This document shows positions 6,583 through 11,810 of a DNA stretch of 11,810 bases, one piece after another. The stretch covers positions 1 through 11,810 of the forward strand of contig CAMBOZ010000038.1 in NCBI GenBank assembly GCA_945869505.1. Reading direction: 5' to 3'. The notes under the pieces are model-generated. The model made no database searches and was not told where the DNA came from. It worked only from the letters and a program-made list of their open reading frames with translations. This DNA comes from Bifidobacterium breve. GTDB taxonomy: Bacteria; Actinomycetota; Actinomycetes; Nanopelagicales; Nanopelagicaceae. How positions within the stretch are numbered: position 1 is the first letter of the stretch; every line of letters starts with the position of its first letter. Made by a program: the position numbers and the translations under genes.

Positions 6583-7494
6583 ATGAGCAACCGCATGCCC
6601 TTTACTCCATCACCAGAAATTGCAGCAGCGCTGGCTGAAGGTCGTCCCATAGTTGCCCTCGAATCAACGATCATCAGCCACGGATTACCGCGGCCACAGA
6701 ATTTAGAAGTTGCACGTGAGGTCGAGGACGTTGTGCGCGATCACGGCGCAGTGCCCGCGACTATCGCTTTACTAGATGGCGTTGTGCATATTGGTCTAAC
6801 CGATGATCAATTAAAGGCGATCGCAAATCGTGATGACATTGTGAAAGCTTCAAGTAGAGACCTTGCGATTATCGCTGCCACTGGTAAATCTGCTGCAACA
6901 ACTGTTGCCGCTACCGCACACTTGGCGGCACTTGCGGGAATCCGCGTCTTTGCAACCGGTGGCTTAGGCGGCGTTCATCGCGATGCAAATGAAACTTTCG
7001 ATGAATCAGCTGACCTGACTGCGCTCTCGCAATTAGATATCACCGTGGTCTGCGCCGGAGTTAAATCAATTTTAGATGTTGCAGCAACACTAGAGCGCTT
7101 AGAGACTCTAGCCATTGGAGTGGTTGGTTATAAGACAACCGCCTTCCCCGGTTTTTACTTAACAGATTCAGGTTTCACAATTGAGCATCAAGTAAATAGT
7201 GCCGCCGAGATAGCCAAGATCATTCACTCCCGTGAATTACTACGCACAAAGACGAGCGCTTTGATTGTGGCTAATCCCGTAAAACACGAGATGGATCGCA
7301 AGCGCCACGACGCGATTCTAAAGAGCGGACTAACAGGGGCTCGAAAAGCCGGAATCATCGGCAAAGCGGTGACTCCATTCTTGTTAGAGCACTTCCATAC
7401 CGCAAGTGAAGGTGAATCACTTTCTGTAAACATTGAAATCATTAAATCTAATTCAGCCCTCGCCGCTGATATTGCGGTAGCAAAGCAGCACTAA
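6583..7494 (+). CDS. psuG: Pseudouridine-5'-phosphate glycosidase
   Basis: PsuG cleaves (reversibly) the C-C glycosidic bond of pseudouridine 5'-phosphate, giving uracil and ribose 5-phosphate. The 303-residue length is typical. The motifs are strong: VALESTIISHGLPRPQN (24-40), IVKASSRDLA (86-95), ATGGLGGVHR (124-133), VVCAGVKSILD (155-165) and NPVKHEMD (231-238). Residues equivalent to those I know from E. coli YeiN are present at near-constant offset: E27, K88, H132, D144 (metal), K161 (ribose-bound Schiff-base lysine) and N283. The enzyme should therefore be active. The stop codon directly abuts the GTG of the next gene, a kinase that can supply its substrate. An earlier ORF start is impossible because the divergent neighbour begins 32 nt upstream. 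Confidence 0.97.
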   Translation: MSNRMPFTPSPEIAAALAEGRPIVALESTIISHGLPRPQNLEVAREVEDVVRDHGAVPATIALLDGVVHIGLTDDQLKAIANRDDIVKASSRDLAIIAATGKSAATTVAATAHLAALAGIRVFATGGLGGVHRDANETFDESADLTALSQLDITVVCAGVKSILDVAATLERLETLAIGVVGYKTTAFPGFYLTDSGFTIEHQVNSAAEIAKIIHSRELLRTKTSALIVANPVKHEMDRKRHDAILKSGLTGARKAGIIGKAVTPFLLEHFHTASEGESLSVNIEIIKSNSALAADIAVAKQH

Positions 7495-8400
7495 GTGTCA
7501 GTTAACGTGCTCTGCATCGGTGATGTAATGCTTGATGTAATTGCACGCATAGATGTTTCTCCTCAAAAGATTAATTTCGGCAGCGACACCGCAAGCCGAA
7601 TCAGCACCAACGGTGGTGGCGCGGCGGGAAATGTCGCGGCTTGGCTTACTCGCACAAACGCAAAAAGTACGATCGTTGGCCACGTAGGAGATGACCCGGC
7701 TGGCGCGGCGCTAATTGCCGAGTTTGATTCGCTAGGCGTTGCTCACGAAAACCTGATTATCCCCGGTAAAGCATCCGGTGTGGTTGTTGTACTTGTTGAT
7801 TCCTCTGGTGAGCGCACAATGTTTCCCGATAAAGGCGCTAATTCAAATTTAACGATCGCTGATTTACCGCCGCTTGATAAATTCCAAGCGGTTTACATCT
7901 CGGGTTACGCACTTCTTAATCCCCTATCTCGCCCTGGCGTATTAGCAATGATCGAGAAAGTTCGTGCTGATTCGATTCCGATCTACTTTGACCCAGCATC
8001 AGTTGGCGCAATGAAAGATGTATCAGATAAAGAAATTCATCATTGGTTTTCAATGATGAACGTGCTCTTGCTCAATGAAGAAGAGTCAATTTTCCTCACT
8101 GGGCTTGTCGATATCGAACGCGCGCTAGATTATTTATTGGAATACAGCGAGGTCGTTGTAATCAAACGCGGCTCACTTGGTGCGATCGCCAAAGCGCGTG
8201 GTTTTGACTCAATCAGTGTTGCTGCTATTTCTGCCACAGTCGTTGACACCACTGGGGCTGGAGATAGTTTCGCTGCAGGATTTATCGAAGCTTTTGCCTC
8301 TAAACACGATCTCACTGCGGCCATGACCGCCGGAACCGAATTAGCGGCCCAATGTGTTGCAATCGTCGGTGGCAGACCGCGTGTAGGTACCGCAATTTAG
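7495..8400 (+). CDS. psuK: PfkB-family sugar/nucleoside kinase, probable pseudouridine kinase
   Basis: This 301-residue kinase has the ribokinase/PfkB fold. It opens with VLCIGDVMLDVIARID (5-20). The first PfkB signature is NGGGAAGNVAAWLTR (39-53), the sugar-binding glycines and Asn. NEEE (194-197) is the phosphate/Mg motif, VVIKRGSLGA lies at 221-230, and the second signature DTTGAGDSFAAGF (251-263) carries the catalytic D257. Subfamily is decided here by context. The GTG start directly abuts the psuG stop (TAAGTG), so the two are translationally coupled. PsuK phosphorylates pseudouridine to the PsuG substrate, as in the E. coli yeiC-yeiN pair. A ribokinase, adenosine kinase or other PfkB activity cannot be excluded from sequence alone. 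No pseudouridine transporter is present nearby. Confidence 0.85.
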   Translation: MSVNVLCIGDVMLDVIARIDVSPQKINFGSDTASRISTNGGGAAGNVAAWLTRTNAKSTIVGHVGDDPAGAALIAEFDSLGVAHENLIIPGKASGVVVVLVDSSGERTMFPDKGANSNLTIADLPPLDKFQAVYISGYALLNPLSRPGVLAMIEKVRADSIPIYFDPASVGAMKDVSDKEIHHWFSMMNVLLLNEEESIFLTGLVDIERALDYLLEYSEVVVIKRGSLGAIAKARGFDSISVAAISATVVDTTGAGDSFAAGFIEAFASKHDLTAAMTAGTELAAQCVAIVGGRPRVGTAI

Positions 8401-8425
8401 CTAGTTCACTTGGCAGAATGCCCGC

Positions 8426-9952
8426 ATGGCAACAAAGAAGACAGCGACTGCAACCAAGGCGAAAAAACCGGTTGGTCCTAAACCTGGCGAATATCCCGGC
8501 AAGATTGTTGATATCGATGTCTCATCTGAAATGTCAGAATCATTTTTGGAATATGCCTATTCCGTAATTTACTCGCGAGCACTTCCTGATGCGCGCGATG
8601 GCTTAAAGCCAGTGCATCGTCGCATCTTGCACCAGATGGCAGATATGGGTCTGCGTCCAGAACGCGGTCATGTAAAGAGTGCACGTGTTGTTGGTGAAGT
8701 TATGGGTAAGTTGCACCCACACGGTGATGGTGCAATTTATGACGCACTCGTTCGTATGGCGCAATCTTTTTCTATGCAAGTGCCACTAATCGATGGCCAC
8801 GGAAACTTTGGCTCACTTGATTCTGGTCCTGCTGCAATGCGTTACACCGAAGCGCGCCTGGCACAAGCAGCGATGGCGATGGTTGCGGAAGCTGATGAAG
8901 ACACCGTTGATTTTGGCCCAAATTACGATGGCCAATTACTTGAGCCTTTGGTATTACCTGCCGCCTATCCAAACTTATTGGTAAATGGTGGTTCTGGAAT
9001 CGCAGTTGGTATGGCGACAAATATGGCGCCTCACAACTTAGGCGAAGTAATCGCTGCTACTAAGTTCTTAATTGATAATCCAAAAGCAACTTTAAATCAA
9101 TTGATGAAACATATTCCGGGGCCTGACTTTCCAACCGGTGGCGAACTTGTCGGAGCCGAAGGTGTGCGCGATGCCTACGCCACTGGCAAGGGCTCATTTA
9201 AGGTGCGCGCTACCGTTGAGATTAGCAAAGTTACATCTCGCAAAATGGGTATCACGATCAAAGAGCTGCCTTTTAATATCGGTCCTGAAAAAGTGGTTGA
9301 ACGTATTGCAGATCTTGCAAAAGCCAAGAAGATCCAAGGTATTTCCGACATCATCGATCTAACTGATGGCAAGACCGGCACCAACGTAGTTATTGAGCTA
9401 AAGAATGGCTTTGAGCCAGAGGCAGTTCTGGAACAACTCTTTAAATTAACTCCTATGGAAGATGCCTTCGCAATTAACGCAGTTGCACTCGTTAAGGGAC
9501 GTCCGCAGACCCTTGGTTTGAAAGAACTTCTACAAGTATTTATCGATCACCGCATCGAAGTTGTGCGTCGTCGCTCTGAATACCGCAAGGCAAAGGCTGA
9601 AGGTCGCCTATCTATGGTTGATGGCTTACTTAAAGCGATCATTGATATCGATAAGGTAATTAAAATCATTCGTGGCAGCGATGATGCCGCAGCCGCAAAA
9701 GAGAAGTTAATTAAAGATTTCAAGCTAAATGATGAACAGGCTACCTATATCTTGGATATGCCACTTCGTCGTTTAACAAAGATGAGCAAGCTAGAACTCG
9801 AGACCGAGCAGAAAGAACTCAAGACAACGATTACTGCGCTAAATACTCTTCTAAAATCTGAAGAAAATATCAAAGCCCAAGTGGCCGCAGAACTAACTGC
9901 AGTCGGTAAATCATTTGCTACCCCGCGTCGCACCCGAATTGGCGCTGCTTAA
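8426..9952 (+). CDS. parC: DNA topoisomerase IV subunit A (ParC), natural CTD-less form
   Basis: This is the DNA breakage-reunion subunit of a type IIA topoisomerase. After a short Lys/Ala/Thr tail (about 1-20), the core is complete. It has YSVIYSRALPDARDGLKPVHRR (45-66), the quinolone-region helix HPHGDGAIYDALVR (97-110), IDGHGNFGSLDSGPAAMRYTEAR with catalytic Y140 preceded by R139, and NLLVNGGSGIAVGMATN (183-199). A tower domain and a long coiled coil ending near 490 follow. It stops at 508 residues, directly after ATPRRTRI, the junction where GyrA/ParC proteins normally enter a ~300-residue beta-pinwheel C-terminal domain. No pinwheel sequence follows: an ABC-F gene begins 37 nt later. No GyrA box is present. 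ParC rather than GyrA is chosen because the partner-like parE 3' end lies nearby and the form is CTD-less. The gene starts 25 nt after psuK; a CAGAAT hexamer ends 6 nt before the ATG. Confidence 0.9.
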   Translation: MATKKTATATKAKKPVGPKPGEYPGKIVDIDVSSEMSESFLEYAYSVIYSRALPDARDGLKPVHRRILHQMADMGLRPERGHVKSARVVGEVMGKLHPHGDGAIYDALVRMAQSFSMQVPLIDGHGNFGSLDSGPAAMRYTEARLAQAAMAMVAEADEDTVDFGPNYDGQLLEPLVLPAAYPNLLVNGGSGIAVGMATNMAPHNLGEVIAATKFLIDNPKATLNQLMKHIPGPDFPTGGELVGAEGVRDAYATGKGSFKVRATVEISKVTSRKMGITIKELPFNIGPEKVVERIADLAKAKKIQGISDIIDLTDGKTGTNVVIELKNGFEPEAVLEQLFKLTPMEDAFAINAVALVKGRPQTLGLKELLQVFIDHRIEVVRRRSEYRKAKAEGRLSMVDGLLKAIIDIDKVIKIIRGSDDAAAAKEKLIKDFKLNDEQATYILDMPLRRLTKMSKLELETEQKELKTTITALNTLLKSEENIKAQVAAELTAVGKSFATPRRTRIGAA

Positions 9953-9989
9953 TTTCGTTTAATTTCCCCACTGTGGGAGACTTGGTCAA
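9953..9989 (+). promoter_or_regulatory. parC to ABC-F intergenic region with short palindrome
   Basis: The 37-nt gap contains an AT-rich stretch with TTTAAT (9958-9963), a possible -10. It also holds the perfect 11-nt palindrome CCCACTGTGGG (9967-9977) and GGGAG ending about 10 nt before the ATG, a usable but distant Shine-Dalgarno sequence. No U-run follows the palindrome, so it is not an intrinsic terminator. Confidence 0.35.
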
Positions 9990-11588
9990 ATGATCTCCAC
10001 AAATGCTCTTGAACTACGCGCGGGTGCGCGCCTTCTGGTCTCAGGAGTCACAGTTCGCATCAATCACGGAGATCGCATCGGATTCGTTGGACGAAACGGC
10101 GCAGGTAAATCAACGCTCGCCAAAGTATTAGCTGGTGAAACTCTCCCCGCAGGCGGCGCAGTAATCCGCACTGGCAAAATCGGTTACTTGCCACAAGATC
10201 CCCGCACTGGCGAAGATCAAGGAACTGTAATTGAAAGAATTTTATCCGCTCGCGATTTAGATCAAATTGCTGCACGTATGACCCAAGTTGAAGAAGAGAT
10301 GGCCACCACTGAAGGTGCCGCTCTTGAAAAGGCGATGGAGCGTTACACCCGTGTAGATGCCGAATTCCAAGCAGCTGGCGGTTATGCCGCAACAGCAGAG
10401 GCGGAAGCGATCGCAACTTCACTCGGTGTTACTGAGGCAGTATTTGGTAATCGCTTAGATACATTATCTGGTGGACAACGCCGCCGTATTGAACTGGCGC
10501 GCATTCTCTTCTCTGGCGCTGAAACACTTCTGCTAGATGAGCCTACAAACCACTTAGATGCAGACTCAATCATCTGGCTACGCAACTACTTAAGCACTTA
10601 CTCAGGTGGACTCGTAATCATCTCTCACGATGTGAACTTGATCGAACAAGTAGTAAACAAGGTCTTCTACATTGACGGCAACCGTAACGTTATTGACGTT
10701 TACAACCTCGGCTGGAGACAGTACTTATTACAGCGCGAACAAGATGAGCATCGCCGTAAGAAAGAGCGCGCTAACGCCGAAAAGAAAGCCGAGATCCTGC
10801 AGAAGCAAGGCGAGAAGATGCGCGCTAAAGCATCTAAAGCAACAGCCGCCCAAGGAATGTTACGTCGCGCTGAAAAACTTCGCTCATCACTCGATGATGT
10901 TCGCGTCAAAGATAAGGTCGCAAAGCTGCGCTTTCCAACTCCAGCTCCTTGTGGCAAGACTCCCCTATCGGGTGAAGAGCTTTCCAAGAACTATGGCTCA
11001 CTTGAAATCTTTACTGATGTTTCTTGCGTTATTGATAAAGGTTCTCGCGTAGTCATCTTGGGCCTTAACGGTGCCGGTAAGACAACTCTCTTAAAGATTT
11101 TGGCAAACCAACTTGAATCAGATACCGGAAAAGTTGAACACGGCCACGGCTTAAAACTTGGGTATTACGCCCAGGAACACGAAATGCTCGACTTCGAACG
11201 CACCATTCTAGAAAATATGATGTCTTCTAAAGATGACCTGCGCGAACCCGAAGCCCGCAACGTTCTCGGCTCATTCTTATTCGTCGGCGATGATGTTCAT
11301 AAGCCAGTCAAGGTTTTATCTGGTGGCGAGCGAACTCGTTTAGCACTTGCTACTTTGGTCGTCTCAGCCGCAAACGTTCTACTCCTTGATGAGCCAACAA
11401 ATAACTTAGATCCTGCATCTCGTGAAGAGATCCTTGGCGCACTCGGTGAATACCAAGGCGCGGTAATCATGGTTTCTCACGATGAAGGCGCCGTACAGGC
11501 ACTTAAGCCAGAGCGCGTGATCTTGTTGCCAGATGGCGATGAAGATATCTGGAAAGATGAATATTTCGACTTAGTAGCGATCGACTAA
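9990..11588 (+). CDS. ABC-F family ATPase (ribosome-associated type)
   Basis: This is a 532-residue protein with two ABC ATPase domains and no membrane segment. That is the ABC-F plan, whose members act on the ribosome as translation factors or in antibiotic protection rather than in transport. The first domain has Walker A GRNGAGKST (34-42), signature LSGGQ (159-163), Walker B LLLDEPTNHLD (180-190) and the switch SHD (212-214). A charged, Lys/Glu/Arg-rich helical linker of about 80 residues follows (roughly 240-320), the interdomain arm that reaches the peptidyl transferase region. The second domain has GLNGAGKTT (358-366), LSGGE (443-447), LLLDEPTNNLD (464-474) and SHD (496-498). All catalytic motifs are intact. 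The EttA-type arm cannot be separated from other subfamilies by eye, so no symbol is given. It may be co-transcribed with parC and ends 7 nt from the converging parE. Confidence 0.93.
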   Translation: MISTNALELRAGARLLVSGVTVRINHGDRIGFVGRNGAGKSTLAKVLAGETLPAGGAVIRTGKIGYLPQDPRTGEDQGTVIERILSARDLDQIAARMTQVEEEMATTEGAALEKAMERYTRVDAEFQAAGGYAATAEAEAIATSLGVTEAVFGNRLDTLSGGQRRRIELARILFSGAETLLLDEPTNHLDADSIIWLRNYLSTYSGGLVIISHDVNLIEQVVNKVFYIDGNRNVIDVYNLGWRQYLLQREQDEHRRKKERANAEKKAEILQKQGEKMRAKASKATAAQGMLRRAEKLRSSLDDVRVKDKVAKLRFPTPAPCGKTPLSGEELSKNYGSLEIFTDVSCVIDKGSRVVILGLNGAGKTTLLKILANQLESDTGKVEHGHGLKLGYYAQEHEMLDFERTILENMMSSKDDLREPEARNVLGSFLFVGDDVHKPVKVLSGGERTRLALATLVVSAANVLLLDEPTNNLDPASREEILGALGEYQGAVIMVSHDEGAVQALKPERVILLPDGDEDIWKDEYFDLVAID

Positions 11589-11595
11589 TTAATAG

Positions 11596-11810
11596 TTAAG
11601 CGTCGATCCGATCGCGATCGATTTCGGCGGTTGAGATAAATTCTTTACGTGGGGCAACGTCATTGCCCATCAAGAGTTCAAACATCGCTTCAGCCGCTGT
11701 GGCATCTTTAATTGTGATTCTGCGCAATGTGCGTGCATCTGGATCCATAGTTGTCTCGCGCAATTGATCCGCGTCCATCTCGCCAAGGCCTTTGTATCGC
11801 TGGATTGGCT
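11596..11810 (-). CDS. parE: DNA topoisomerase IV subunit B (ParE/GyrB), C-terminal fragment
   Basis: Only the last 70 residues are in the window; the start lies beyond the right edge. The minus-strand translation begins [29 protein letters not shown] is the hallmark near the end of GyrB/ParE, followed by [16 protein letters not shown] and the usual short acidic/basic tail. This segment belongs to the C-terminal part that contacts the ParC/GyrA core. ParE rather than GyrB is inferred from parC lying close by in convergent orientation with one gene between them; the fragment alone cannot decide. The stop is TAA at 11596-11598. Confidence 0.9.
   Translation of the reverse strand, partial: PIQRYKGLGEMDADQLRETTMDPDARTLRRITIKDATAAEAMFELLMGNDVAPRKEFISTAEIDRDRIDA

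Noticed and set aside
9900..9990. Frameshift or premature stop removing the ParC C-terminal domain
   Set aside because: No pinwheel-like sequence was recognised in any frame after the stop. The ABC-F gene begins 37 nt later and the protein ends at a domain boundary, so a natural short form is more likely.
11609..11620. 12-nt perfect palindrome CGATCGCGATCG
   Set aside because: It lies in the parE coding sequence and follows from the residue run IDRDRID with GAT/CGC/ATC codons; no second copy is seen in the window.
1..11810. Mobile elements, CRISPR arrays, tRNA genes, defence cassettes
   Set aside because: Reading both strands showed no transposase, integrase, direct-repeat array or tRNA-like fold. 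All intergenic space is short and every long frame belongs to a housekeeping or salvage family.

Overview
The window reads as chromosomal core DNA from a streamlined, moderate-GC (by eye near 50%) member of the Actinomycetota. SepH (DUF3071) is essentially an actinobacterial cell-division protein. The block rplS-lepB-rnhB-yraN-yifB-dprA is the familiar actinobacterial order, and a parC/parE pair lies close by. Gene spacing is extremely tight: 4-nt overlaps, a stop abutting a start, and convergent genes 1 nt and 7 nt apart. With the modest GC this suggests a freshwater planktonic lineage such as the acI/Nanopelagicales group. That assignment is inference. I see no mobile elements, tRNA or rRNA genes, or CRISPR arrays.

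Left part (1-4352, minus strand). Read in transcription order, this is rplS (ribosomal protein L19 with a long Ala/Glu/Val/Pro tail), lepB (signal peptidase I), rnhB (RNase HII), yraN (UPF0102 nuclease-like protein), yifB/comM (AAA+ Mg-chelatase-like helicase) and dprA (cut by the window edge). ComM and DprA both handle incoming single-stranded DNA in natural transformation. The DUF2469 gene that usually sits between rnhB and yraN in actinobacteria is absent.

Middle (4353-8400). A 187-nt divergent intergenic region separates rplS from sepH on the plus strand. sepH converges, with a single base between the stops, on a minus-strand alkaline-phosphatase-superfamily (type I phosphodiesterase / nucleotide pyrophosphatase) gene. 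That gene is divergent, across 32 nt, from a psuG-psuK-like pair: pseudouridine-5'-phosphate glycosidase and a PfkB kinase. Together the pair would salvage pseudouridine to uracil plus ribose-5-phosphate.

Right part (8401-11810). A type IIA topoisomerase A subunit (ParC) is followed by an ABC-F ATPase. These converge on the 3' end of parE/gyrB on the minus strand. The ParC is only 508 residues: it keeps the whole breakage-reunion core but ends exactly where the C-terminal beta-pinwheel normally starts.

Regulation. Three starts (yraN, sepH, psuG) are preceded by a TANNNT hexamer ending exactly 7 nt before the ATG and lack a Shine-Dalgarno sequence. This is the arrangement expected for leaderless mRNAs in Actinomycetota. 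rplS, dprA and the phosphodiesterase gene instead have purine-rich Shine-Dalgarno-like sequences. No intrinsic terminator was found. The most noteworthy observations are the CTD-less ParC and the leaderless-promoter pattern. I did not find a clearly novel multi-gene system.
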